Shown here piece after piece: positions 31,397 through 38,984 of a stretch of DNA of 39,287 nucleotides. Numbering within the stretch: the first letter of the stretch is position 1; each line of letters starts with the position of its first letter. This stretch comes from an uncultured bacterium (lineage in GTDB: Bacteria > Cyanobacteriota > Vampirovibrionia > Gastranaerophilales > Gastranaerophilaceae): the NCBI GenBank assembly GCA_900549855.1, contig URPS01000019.1:1-39287 (forward strand), in the 5' to 3' direction. The notes under the pieces were generated by a model. The model had not been told where the DNA came from and did not search any database. It saw nothing but the letters and a program-made list of their open reading frames with translations. Both the position numbers and the translations under genes were made by a program.

Positions 31397-33016
31397 ATGA
31401 TACATTCAGTTCAGACAAAAACATCAGCATCCACTTTAGTACAAACTCTTTTGGAGATGGGCGTAGACAGTGTATTCGGCTACCCCGGAGCTTCTGTTTT
31501 AAGTATTTATAATGAATTGGCTAATACCCAACAAATTCGCCATTATCTGGCAAGACATGAGCAAGCTGCAATCCATGCCGCCGAAGGTTATGCTAGAACA
31601 AGTGGACAAGTCGGGGTGGTACTCGTAACTTCCGGCCCCGGTTTTACAAATACTTTGACAGGAATCGCTAACGCATATGCGGATTCTACACCACTGGTTG
31701 TTTTAGCAGGTGATGTTTCCGGCATCAATAAACATGGTAAAACGTTTCAAAAAGTCGACATTACAGCGCTTTCTAAATCTATTGCAAAAAAAGTTTTTGA
31801 AGTAACTTCAAAAGATGATATTTCACAAGTTTTAAAAGAAGCCTTTATGGAAGCTTCAACCGGTGTTAAAGGTCCTGTTGTAATAGGACTTCCAAGAAAT
31901 ATTCTTGAAAATGAATATAAACCGCAAAAATTGGAAACAAATATTCAAAAAAATGATTGTCACGTTGATTATTTAAACGAAATCAAAGAAATTAGCGCTT
32001 TATTAAATAATGCGCAGCGTCCGCTTATTCTTGTCGGTGGAGGATGTATAGATTCTGCTTCTGAAGTCGAAAAACTTACTTCAATTTTACAAATTCCCGT
32101 GATATCAACTCTTATGGGAATTGGAATTTATCCATCGGAAAACAATTTATATTTGGGAATGATAGGTTTGAATGGTGTTGAAGCTGCAAACGAAGCCTTG
32201 AGTCAATGCGATTTATTAATTGCGCTAGGAGTTGCTTTTTCGGACAGAACAACTTGTAAGAAAAATGATTTTGCGAAAAACTGCAAAGTTGTTTCCATAA
32301 ATTTGGGAGATAAGCATTCAAAATTCCAACTGGAAATCACTGCGGATGTTAAAGAGTTTTTAACTCAATGCATTGAAAAGCAAGATTTATTTGCTCCTCA
32401 AGAAAAATGGAGAATGGAAGCTGATTTTCTTAAGGGAGAAGATGAAGAATTTTTAATACCGGAAGAAAATTACACTCGCTTACACTCATCATATGTACTG
32501 GAAACGCTTTCAGAATTTACAAAATACTACGAGCCTATTGTGGTAACGGATGTGGGACAGCACCAAATGTTAACGGCGCAATTTTTCCATTTTAACAAGC
32601 CAAGAAAATTTATAACCTCAGGTGGACTGGGAACAATGGGGTTTGGACTTCCGGCTGCAATAGGTGCACATATTGCAAACCCAAATACGCTTGTTCTTAA
32701 TATAACAGGAGATGGTTCTTTCCAGATGAATTTGCAAGAACTTGCAACTTGTCGAGAGCATCATATTCCGGTAAAGATTATTATTATGAATAACGGCTAC
32801 TTGGGAATGGTTCGCCAAATGCAAGAAAAACTATACAACCGTAGATATCAGGTGGAAATGACAAATCCTGATTTTACAAAAATTGCAGAAGCGTACGATT
32901 TATTCGCAATAAGAGTTAACGCAAAAGAAGAATTGATTCCGGCTTTAGAAAAAGCGATAAAGCATGATGGAACTGCAATTATTGATATTGCTATAGATTC
33001 TTTTGAAAATATTTAA
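31397..33016 (+). CDS. ilvB: Acetolactate synthase large subunit
   Basis: Thiamine-diphosphate enzyme that joins two pyruvates (or pyruvate and 2-oxobutyrate) in branched-chain amino acid synthesis. The N-terminal domain carries the catalytic Glu in ARHEQAAIHAAEGYAR. The C-terminal domain has GGLGTMGFGLPAAIGAH and the cofactor motif GDGSFQMNLQELATC. The start is placed at the ATG before IHSVQTK because the promoter -10 covers the earlier ATG; this gives 539 residues. There is no ribosome site, in line with a nearly leaderless message. The regulatory subunit gene ilvN and other ilv/leu genes are absent, and lipA follows after 43 bases. Another member of the family (catabolic acetolactate synthase) cannot be fully excluded. 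Confidence 0.92.
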   Translation: MIHSVQTKTSASTLVQTLLEMGVDSVFGYPGASVLSIYNELANTQQIRHYLARHEQAAIHAAEGYARTSGQVGVVLVTSGPGFTNTLTGIANAYADSTPLVVLAGDVSGINKHGKTFQKVDITALSKSIAKKVFEVTSKDDISQVLKEAFMEASTGVKGPVVIGLPRNILENEYKPQKLETNIQKNDCHVDYLNEIKEISALLNNAQRPLILVGGGCIDSASEVEKLTSILQIPVISTLMGIGIYPSENNLYLGMIGLNGVEAANEALSQCDLLIALGVAFSDRTTCKKNDFAKNCKVVSINLGDKHSKFQLEITADVKEFLTQCIEKQDLFAPQEKWRMEADFLKGEDEEFLIPEENYTRLHSSYVLETLSEFTKYYEPIVVTDVGQHQMLTAQFFHFNKPRKFITSGGLGTMGFGLPAAIGAHIANPNTLVLNITGDGSFQMNLQELATCREHHIPVKIIIMNNGYLGMVRQMQEKLYNRRYQVEMTNPDFTKIAEAYDLFAIRVNAKEELIPALEKAIKHDGTAIIDIAIDSFENI

Positions 33017-33059
33017 TAGTTACACAATGGATATGGTAAGGGAGATAAAGGGATAAGCA

Positions 33060-33938
33060 ATGCCAAGATTACCTGAATATTTGAAACGTCCGATTATTGA
33101 TACAGAAAAAACAAAAACAGTAAGAAGAATTCTTAAATCAAAATGTTTAAATACTGTTTGTGAAGGCGCAAGATGCCCGAATAAAAATGAATGTTATTCT
33201 GCAAACACTGCAACATTCTTGATTATGGGACAAGTATGTACAAGAAATTGTCGCTACTGCAATATTTCAACTGAAAGACCACAACCATTAGATTTAGAAG
33301 AACCTAAACATGTAGCGGAAGCAATCAAAGAACTTGGACTTAAATTTGCTGTTATAACATCTGTTACTCGTGACGATTTACCCGATGGTGGTGCAGAACA
33401 TTTCAAAAACTGCATTGAAGAAATTAGAAAAATTTGTGATGCAAAAATAGAAATCCTTACACCGGATTTTCGCTCTAAAGCAGATTCTTTAAAACCATTG
33501 TATACTTCTTTAGATACAATAATTTCAGCTAAGCCTGATGTGTTTAATCACAATATAGAAACTGTACGGTCTGTTTTCAAAACAGCAAGACCGCAAGGCG
33601 ATTATGATAGGTCATTAGAAGTTTTGAGATACATTAAAGCAAATTCTGATATTACTACGAAATCCGGACTTATGGTTGGATTAGGAGAAACAATTGATGA
33701 AATTGAAGCAACTTTTGCAGATTTAACAAATGCAGGAGTTGATATCCTAACAGTCGGACAATATATTCAACCATCAAAACAACATTTGCCTGTTGATAAA
33801 TATTATACTCTAGAGGAATTTGAAAATTTGAAAGCTCTTGCACGCAAAATTGGGTTCAAAAATTTCCAAATTGATCCACTTGTCAGAAGTTCATACCACG
33901 CAAAAGGGTGCTATGAAGGTCGAGAAGTTGATAGTTAG
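33060..33938 (+). CDS. lipA: Lipoyl synthase
   Basis: Radical-SAM enzyme that inserts two sulfurs into an octanoyl group bound to E2 or H proteins, making lipoate. The auxiliary cluster Cys are 34, 39 and 45 in VCEGARCPNKNEC. The SAM cluster Cys are 60, 64 and 67 in CTRNCRYC. The C-terminal RSSYHA gives the Ser that binds the auxiliary cluster. The length of 292 is normal. A GGGATAA-type weak ribosome site precedes it. The gene follows ilvB closely and precedes a small gene, so all three may share a message; lipB and the dehydrogenase genes are not nearby. Confidence 0.96.
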   Translation: MPRLPEYLKRPIIDTEKTKTVRRILKSKCLNTVCEGARCPNKNECYSANTATFLIMGQVCTRNCRYCNISTERPQPLDLEEPKHVAEAIKELGLKFAVITSVTRDDLPDGGAEHFKNCIEEIRKICDAKIEILTPDFRSKADSLKPLYTSLDTIISAKPDVFNHNIETVRSVFKTARPQGDYDRSLEVLRYIKANSDITTKSGLMVGLGETIDEIEATFADLTNAGVDILTVGQYIQPSKQHLPVDKYYTLEEFENLKALARKIGFKNFQIDPLVRSSYHAKGCYEGREVDS

Positions 33939-33949
33939 AGGTATTGTGG

Positions 33950-34429
33950 ATGAACTTTGGTACCAATAAAGAATATAAAACATTTGATAGTTTCTATGCA
34001 GATGGATATTCGATTGCAGAAGAAATAAAACAACTTACTCAAGGACAATCTGCAGGAGAAAGAGTAAATTTTGCGAGAACACATATCTCCAAAGATGTGT
34101 TGAATGGTTGTATTAATATTGGTAAATTATCTGTTGATGTGATAAAAGAACTTGAAAGCACAAGCTCTATTCTAAAATTTTCAATTGATAATATTGTAAA
34201 AAACTGTATTACTCATTCAGATGTTAAACTAGAGGATTATTTAAAAATTCCCCAAATAGCGGAAAGACCTTCAAAAATAATTAAATCTAAAAATGGATAT
34301 GATGTAATGTTATTTCAAGAAAATGAAAAATATTATAAATTAATTGTAAAAACCACAAAAAATAAAAATGAAAACTTTGTAAAATCATTCCATTTCTTGA
34401 AAGAAAAACGCTATAATAAATATAAATAA
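33950..34429 (+). CDS. Small protein with possible BECR-type nuclease C-terminus
   Basis: A 159-residue protein. The start is set at ATG (MNFGTNKEYK) because AGAGG lies 8 bases upstream; a TTG two codons earlier is an alternative. The last 75 residues (from ITHSDVKLEDYLKIPQI through IIKSKNGYDVMLFQENEKYYKLIVKTT to KEKRYNKYK) recall the phage/toxin BECR-fold nucleases (PBECR families), with a short helix, a PSKII turn and paired strands. That is a pattern impression, and catalytic residues cannot be assigned. It starts 11 bases after lipA, which is an odd place for a toxin, and no antitoxin-like partner follows. The N-terminal half is helical and unknown. Confidence 0.5.
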   Translation: MNFGTNKEYKTFDSFYADGYSIAEEIKQLTQGQSAGERVNFARTHISKDVLNGCINIGKLSVDVIKELESTSSILKFSIDNIVKNCITHSDVKLEDYLKIPQIAERPSKIIKSKNGYDVMLFQENEKYYKLIVKTTKNKNENFVKSFHFLKEKRYNKYK

Positions 34430-34431
34430 GT

Positions 34432-34520
34432 AATAAAAAGATAATTCCGATTGTGTGGACTTAGCTTTCCCACTGTCACCTGTTGGTCCGGTTGCAAGAT
34501 TTACCGTATCAGAATTATCT
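34432..34520 (-). ncRNA. Unassigned structured small RNA, about 90 nt
   Basis: A stand-alone RNA on the minus strand is predicted from signals. A full promoter lies just upstream. The 5' end (GATAATTCTGAT) pairs over 12 bases with the 3' end (ATCGGAATTATC), and TTTTTATT follows. Inside, CGGT/ACCG and GGAC/GTCC give two further stems around CAACAGGTGACAGTGGGAAA. No reading frame of note exists. The size and closing stem bring SRP RNA to mind, but the SRP GGAA loop and AGCAG bulge are not found. I cannot match it to a known riboswitch or 6S RNA. Confidence 0.6.
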
Positions 34521-34526
34521 ATTTAC

Positions 34527-34555
34527 ATTATAGCTGATATTCTTATTTTTTTCAA
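34527..34555 (-). promoter_or_regulatory. Strong promoter of the small RNA
   Basis: On the minus strand TTGAAA and TATAAT are separated by exactly 17 bases. Transcription should begin near 34520, right at the start of the 12-base closing stem. Confidence 0.75.
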
Positions 34556-34579
34556 CTAGGACGAGTTAGTTATGCTATA

Positions 34580-34613
34580 AAAATGGCGGCTTTACAAAAG
34601 CCGCCATTTTTTC
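34580..34613. terminator. Terminator of typA
   Basis: AAATGGCGGCTTT and AAAGCCGCCATTT form a strong stem with a short ACA-type loop, with T runs on either strand. It lies 14 bases past the typA stop codon. Confidence 0.88.
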
Positions 34614-34626
34614 TTTTAGTAGTACA

Positions 34627-36420
34627 CTATATACTTTTAAATTTAACCAAATCTTGTTTTCTCATTCTGATATTTTCAGGTGTAATTTCAACAAGTTCGT
34701 CATCTCCGATGTATTCCAAGCAATCTTCCAAAGACAATTCTTTGTGTGCTTGAAGTGTTACCATAACATCAGCGGTCGCACTTCTCATATTGGTTAATTT
34801 CTTAGTCTTACAAATATTAACCACGATATCTTGAGGTCTGTTGCCTTCGCCAATAATCATACCTCTGTATACCTTAGTTTTTGGTGTTACAAAGAACACA
34901 CCTCTGTCTTCAAATTGAGCCAATGCGTAAGGAATTGCTTCACCTTGTTCGTGAGCCAAGATAGAACCGCTTCTTTGTTTTGGAATATCACCAGCATAAG
35001 GTTTATACTCATCAAATGTATGGTACATTATGCCTTCGCCACGAGTCAAACGGATAAATTCTGTTCTAAAACCAATCAAACCTCTTGCAGGAATTGAGAA
35101 TTTCATGTTTGTTCTGCCATTAGCGTTTTGCATTTCTGTCATTGTAGCTTTTCTGCCGGAAAGTCTATCAATACAAGTACCTGCATATTCTTCCGGAACG
35201 TCAACAAGAAGGTTTTCAAACGGTTCTTGTAAATTTTCGCCTTCACCTTTATAAATTACTTCCGGTTTAGAAACTTGGAATTCGTAACCTTCTCTTCTCA
35301 TTGTTTCTATAAGGACACCTAAGTGAAGTTCACCTCTACCGCTTACTTTGAAACAATCTGTAGAATCTGTATCTTCAACTCTCAAACTTACGTTCTTTTC
35401 TAATTCGTCATAAAGTCTTTTTCTTAATTGTCTTGAAGTTACAAATTTACCTTCTTGACCTGCAAACGGGCTATCGTTTACAGAGAAATTCATTTGCAAA
35501 GTAGGTTCGTCAACGTGAATAAGCGGAAGCGGATTAATATTATTCGGATCACATAATGTTTCGCCGATATGAATATCAGAAAATCCTGCAATACCTACAA
35601 TGTCACCTGCTTCAGATTCTTCGATTTCAACTCGACCTAAGTCTTTAAACCCAAATAATTTAGTTATCTTGCCACGTTCAATACTTCCATCTGCCTTAAC
35701 CCAAGCAACTTGATCTTGTGAATGTACTCGACCGTTAGCAACACGACCGATAACAATTCTACCAACGTATTCGTTGTAATCCAAAGTTGTAGCTCTGAAT
35801 TGGAAAGGTTTTTCAGCATCACCTGTAGGTGGTTGAATGTTTTCCAAAATGCAATCAAGAAGTGGAACCATGTCTTTTCTTTCATCGTCAAGGTGCTTGA
35901 TAGCAAATCCGTTCAAGCTGCTTGCGTATATGTAAGGGAAGTCAATCAAGTCTTCTCTGTCTGTTAATTCTGTAAACAAATCAAAAACTTTGTCCAAAGT
36001 TCCGTCCGGATCACCAGCCGGCTTATCAATTTTGTTGATTACTACAATAATTTTAATACCAAGTTCCAAAGCTTTTGATAAAACAAATCTTGTTTGAGGC
36101 ATTGGACCTTCTGCTGCGTCAACGATAAGTAAAGCACCGTCTACCATACCTAATACACGCTCAACTTCGCCGCCGAAATCTGCGTGCCCCGGGGTGTCTA
36201 CAACATTAATCTTTGTTCCTTTGTATTCAATTGAAATGTTTTTAGAAAGGATTGTGATTCCTCTTTCTCTTTCCAAATCGTTGCTATCAAGAACTCTTTC
36301 TTGAACTTGTTGGTTTTCTCTAAAAGCACCGCTTTGTTTTAGCATGCAGTCAACCAAAGTAGTTTTGCCATGGTCAACGTGGGCTATAATAGCGATGTTA
36401 CGTATGTTCTTATTTGTCAT
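34627..36420 (-). CDS. typA: Ribosome-associated GTPase TypA/BipA
   Basis: A translational GTPase related to EF-G that binds ribosomes under stress and helps 50S assembly. The G motifs are in place: AHVDHGKTT (G1), RGITI (G2), DTPGHADFGGEVER (G3) and NKIDKP (G4). The length of 597 residues is typical, with the TypA C-terminal domain (RGLIGFRTEF, GNRPQDIVVNICKTKKLTNMR). It is transcribed alone, with its own terminator. The upstream 180 bases contain a REP hairpin and the antisense promoter of the toxin-antitoxin locus, which points the other way. Confidence 0.97.
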   Translation of the reverse strand: MTNKNIRNIAIIAHVDHGKTTLVDCMLKQSGAFRENQQVQERVLDSNDLERERGITILSKNISIEYKGTKINVVDTPGHADFGGEVERVLGMVDGALLIVDAAEGPMPQTRFVLSKALELGIKIIVVINKIDKPAGDPDGTLDKVFDLFTELTDREDLIDFPYIYASSLNGFAIKHLDDERKDMVPLLDCILENIQPPTGDAEKPFQFRATTLDYNEYVGRIVIGRVANGRVHSQDQVAWVKADGSIERGKITKLFGFKDLGRVEIEESEAGDIVGIAGFSDIHIGETLCDPNNINPLPLIHVDEPTLQMNFSVNDSPFAGQEGKFVTSRQLRKRLYDELEKNVSLRVEDTDSTDCFKVSGRGELHLGVLIETMRREGYEFQVSKPEVIYKGEGENLQEPFENLLVDVPEEYAGTCIDRLSGRKATMTEMQNANGRTNMKFSIPARGLIGFRTEFIRLTRGEGIMYHTFDEYKPYAGDIPKQRSGSILAHEQGEAIPYALAQFEDRGVFFVTPKTKVYRGMIIGEGNRPQDIVVNICKTKKLTNMRSATADVMVTLQAHKELSLEDCLEYIGDDELVEITPENIRMRKQDLVKFKSI

Positions 36421-36527
36421 ATTTCCATTCCCTATTTTTTAAATTGTTAGCTATTTGTCTAGTGTTATTTTTACACTTTTATTTTATATAAATCAAGTTC
36501 AAAAAACAAGTATTTTATGCTTAGCTA

Positions 36528-36550
36528 GTAGGTTAGGCATTGCCTGACAA
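36528..36550 (+). repeat. REP-like hairpin, GTCAGGCATTGCCTGAC family, copy 3
   Basis: GTAG followed by GTTAGGCATTGCCTGACA, the third copy of this family in the window (others at 15340 and 24343). Confidence 0.7.
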
Positions 36551-36578
36551 AAATTATGTGTTGAACTAGGACAAAAGG

Positions 36579-36606
36579 TTGAAATTTATAAAAAATCGGT
36601 TATAAT
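36579..36606 (+). promoter_or_regulatory. Promoter of the antisense (antitoxin) RNA
   Basis: TTGAAA, 16 bases, TATAAT on the plus strand, convergent to the toxin message. Transcription should start near 36612. Confidence 0.75.
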
Positions 36607-36650
36607 AAAAGAGTAGGGAGAGGTCTTTCGACCTCTTGCACAATCCCTAC
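36606..36650 (-). terminator. Terminator of the toxin message
   Basis: On the minus strand GTAGGGA and TCCCTAC enclose AGAGGTC-GAAA-GACCTCT and are followed by TCTTTTATT. It begins at the toxin stop codon and also forms the first hairpin of the antisense RNA. Confidence 0.75.
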
Positions 36651-36705
36651 AGTAAACTTGCGATAGTAAGTATCAAATGCCCTAGTACTATTAGGGCATT
36701 TTTTA
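36612..36705 (+). ncRNA. Predicted antisense RNA antitoxin (type I), about 94 nt
   Basis: This plus-strand RNA starts at a good promoter, folds a first hairpin (GTAGGGA...TCCCTAC enclosing AGAGGTC-TTTC-GACCTCT) and ends at a textbook terminator: AAATGCCCTA/TAGGGCATTT followed by six T. It is fully complementary to the 3' part of the toxin message, covering about two thirds of the peptide frame. Overlap of 3' ends is the known layout of txpA/ratA and bsrG/SR4. No protein is encoded in it. Confidence 0.72.
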
Positions 36706-36733
36706 CTATTACAAGTATTTCTTGTTTCGTCAC
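36647..36733 (-). CDS. Predicted type I toxin, 28-aa hydrophobic peptide
   Basis: A 28-residue peptide starting with GTG, MTKQEILVIVKNALIVLG then HLILTIASLL. It is one hydrophobic helix with a short polar start, like membrane toxins of the Fst/TxpA/BsrG and holin-like groups. AAGGAGG lies 5 bases before the GTG, unusually strong for this window. The message should run from about 36816 to a stem-loop terminator at 36606-36650. The leader can fold (CACGACA/TGTTGTG) and its CCTTTACTC may pair with GAGAAAGG at the ribosome site, as in known toxin leaders. An overlapping 23-codon frame upstream ends on the toxin start. Toxicity is inferred, not seen. Confidence 0.68.
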   Translation of the reverse strand: MTKQEILVIVKNALIVLGHLILTIASLL

Positions 36734-36801
36734 GGCTTCCTCCTTTCTCTACACCTTTGCACAACAGAAGTTTGTCGTGTATGAGTAAAGGTTTCCACCA
36801 T
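36730..36801 (-). CDS. Possible leader frame coupled to the toxin (23 aa)
   Basis: A minus-strand ATG opens a 23-codon frame (starting MVETFTHTRQ, ending ERRKP) whose TGA stop overlaps the toxin GTG in GTGA. Such an overlap would allow coupled translation, as mok does for hok. No ribosome site is evident before the ATG, so it may be chance. Confidence 0.3.
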   Translation of the reverse strand: MVETFTHTRQTSVVQRCRERRKP

Positions 36802-36823
36802 CTAGGAATTGCCCTACATATTG

Positions 36824-36850
36824 ATTGTATCACATATTTTCACTTTTCAA
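36824..36850 (-). promoter_or_regulatory. Promoter of the toxin message
   Basis: On the minus strand TTGAAA and an extended -10, TGATACAAT, are spaced by 15 bases. The start point should be near 36816. Confidence 0.6.
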
Positions 36851-37045
36851 GATTAATTATGCAACAAAATTTATGTTTTATTTATTTCAACCATTAATCA
36901 AAACATTAATTTTTTGTTTATTTTTTAAGGTTTTCTTGAAAATAGTGTTTTAATAATAATGTGGTTGAAATAGGTTTAAAAGATTCAATACTTTTCAAAA
37001 CAATTCAACTCCTAAACTTACAATAAAAATAAGGAGATATAAATT

Positions 37046-38890
37046 ATGGCAAAAACAATTGGTATTGACTTAGGTACAACAAACTCAGTTGTAGCAGTTA
37101 TGGAAGGTGGTAAACCTACCGTTATAGCAAACGCAGAAGGTATGAGAACAACTCCTTCTATCGTTGGTTTTTCTAAAACAGGTGAAAGATTAGTTGGTCA
37201 ACTTGCAAAACGTCAAGCTATCTTGAATCCGGATAAAACAATCGCATCAATCAAACGTCACATGGGCGAAGATTATAAAAAGAATATTGATGGAAAAGAT
37301 TATACTCCACAAGAAATTTCTGCAATGATTTTGAGAAAATTGGCAGATGATGCTAGCGCATACTTGGGAGAAAAAGTTACTTCAGCTGTAATTACAGTTC
37401 CTGCATATTTTAATGATGCTCAAAGACAAGCAACAAAAGACGCAGGTAAAATTGCAGGCTTAGATGTTTTACGTATCGTAAACGAACCTACAGCGGCAGC
37501 TCTTGCTTATGGTCTTGAAAAAGATAAATCTGAAAAAGTTCTAGTATTCGACTTAGGTGGTGGTACATTTGATGTTTCTATCATTGATATGTCTGAAGGT
37601 ACATTTGAAGTTTTAGCTACTGCTGGTGATAACCATTTAGGTGGTGATGACTTCGATAATGTTATTGTTGATTGGATGGCCGATGAGTTCAAGAAACAAT
37701 ACAATATTGATTTGAAGGCTGATCGTATGGCTCTTCAAAGAATGAAGGAAGCTGCTGAAAAGGCTAAGAAAGATTTAAGTGGTACTTTACAAGCTCACAT
37801 CTCTCTACCATTCATTTCAGCTAATCAATCTGGTCCATTACACTTTGAAACAGATTTAACAAGAGCTAACTTCGATAAGATGACTAAGTTCTTGGTTGAT
37901 AGAACAGTAGTTCCAGTAAAACAAGCTTTAAAGGATGCTGGCTTAAGTCCTAATGACTTGAATCAAGTATTACTAGTTGGTGGTTCAACAAGAATTCCTG
38001 CTGTTCAAGAAGCTGTTAAGAAAGAATTAGGCAAGGAACCTAACAAGTCTGTTAACCCAGATGAAGTAGTAGCTATGGGTGCTGCAATTCAAGGTGGTAT
38101 CTTAGGCGGTGAAAACCCTCATGATGTATTGTTACTAGATGTTACTCCATTGTCTTTGGGTATTGAAACTTTGGGCGGCGTGTTTACTCGTTTGATTGAC
38201 CGTAACACCACTATTCCGACCAGAAAGTCGCAGGTATTCTCTACGGCTGAAGACGGCCAGACCGCGGTAACCATTAGAGTGTTCCAAGGTGAACGTGAAA
38301 TTGCCGCGCACAACAAATTGCTTGGTCAGTTTGATTTGGTTGGTATTCCGCCTGCACCGCGTGGTATGCCGCAAATTGAAGTGACCTTCGATATCGATGC
38401 CAACGGCATTGTGCATGTAAGCGCCAAGGACCTGGGCACCGGCAAGGAGCAGCACATCAGCATTACCGCCTCCTCCAACATGAGCAAGGACGACATTGAC
38501 AAGGCAGTGAAGGAAGCAGAGCAGTTCGCCGCCGAGGATAAGAAGAAGAGAGAGGCCGTAGACCTGCGCAACAACGCAGACCAGATGGTTTACCAAACCG
38601 AGAAGCTGCTCAGCGAGAACGGCGATAAGTTCAGTGATGACGACAAGAGTGCGCTGAACACCAAGCTGGACGCGCTGAAGGAAGCACTGAAGGGCGACAA
38701 CACAGACGCCATTAAGAGCGCCGAAGAGGACTTGACCAACAAGTTCTACGAGGTGTCTCAAAAGATCTATGAAGCCACCCAGGGCGCGCAGGGTCCCCAG
38801 CCCGGCGCAGCACCCGGTGCAGATGCAGCACAGGGCGGCAATGACGCCGGTTACACCGACGCAGACTACACCGAGGTGGACGATAACTAA
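37046..38890 (+). CDS. dnaK: Chaperone DnaK (Hsp70), mosaic composition
   Basis: Full-length Hsp70 of 614 residues: ATPase domain with IGIDLGTTNSVVAV at the start and DLGGGTFDVSI, then the substrate domain and a Gly/Ala-rich tail ending TDADYTEVDDN. The frame is intact, but the DNA is not uniform. Up to about 37650 the codons match the neighbours (AAA for Lys). From about 37690 to 38150 AAG and GCT dominate. From about 38180 the text is richer in GC and the protein (FTRLIDRNTTIPTRKSQ, GQFDLVGIPPAPRGMPQ) looks alphaproteobacterial. After about 38430 it is strongly GC-rich and clostridial in style (NMSKDDIDKAVKEAEQFAAE). An assembly chimera in conserved sequence is the simplest account. A GGAGA ribosome site precedes the start. 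Confidence 0.95.
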   Translation: MAKTIGIDLGTTNSVVAVMEGGKPTVIANAEGMRTTPSIVGFSKTGERLVGQLAKRQAILNPDKTIASIKRHMGEDYKKNIDGKDYTPQEISAMILRKLADDASAYLGEKVTSAVITVPAYFNDAQRQATKDAGKIAGLDVLRIVNEPTAAALAYGLEKDKSEKVLVFDLGGGTFDVSIIDMSEGTFEVLATAGDNHLGGDDFDNVIVDWMADEFKKQYNIDLKADRMALQRMKEAAEKAKKDLSGTLQAHISLPFISANQSGPLHFETDLTRANFDKMTKFLVDRTVVPVKQALKDAGLSPNDLNQVLLVGGSTRIPAVQEAVKKELGKEPNKSVNPDEVVAMGAAIQGGILGGENPHDVLLLDVTPLSLGIETLGGVFTRLIDRNTTIPTRKSQVFSTAEDGQTAVTIRVFQGEREIAAHNKLLGQFDLVGIPPAPRGMPQIEVTFDIDANGIVHVSAKDLGTGKEQHISITASSNMSKDDIDKAVKEAEQFAAEDKKKREAVDLRNNADQMVYQTEKLLSENGDKFSDDDKSALNTKLDALKEALKGDNTDAIKSAEEDLTNKFYEVSQKIYEATQGAQGPQPGAAPGADAAQGGNDAGYTDADYTEVDDN

Positions 38891-38984
38891 TCCCCTCTCA
38901 GGAACGGCGGCAGGCGGTAATACACCAGTATTGCCGCCTGCCTATACCGTTATCTATACTGAAATCTAAACGACGGAGGCTACT

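Larger units (their letters stand above)
36421..37045. other. Intergenic region with REP, toxin-antitoxin locus and dnaK leader
   Basis: About 625 bases between typA and dnaK. The middle part holds the toxin and antitoxin RNAs listed here. The last 200 bases precede dnaK and are very AT-rich; I see no CIRCE element (TTAGCACTC inverted repeat) and no certain promoter, but a clear AAGGAG lies 9 bases before the dnaK ATG. grpE and hrcA are not upstream. Confidence 0.5.

Noticed and set aside
34432..34520. SRP RNA (ffs) for the structured RNA
   Set aside because: The size and closing stem fit, but the GGAA apical loop and AGCAG asymmetric bulge of SRP RNA are not present.
36600..36833. A 77-codon minus-strand frame across the toxin locus
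   Set aside because: It runs through both terminator hairpins and the antisense promoter, has no ribosome site and reads like out-of-frame text; the 28-codon frame with AAGGAGG is the better call.
36841..37045. CIRCE operator before dnaK
   Set aside because: No TTAGCACTC inverted repeat is found in either strand of the leader.
38135..38761. A 208-codon frame antisense to dnaK
   Set aside because: It is the expected shadow of GC-rich codons in dnaK, with no start signals of its own.
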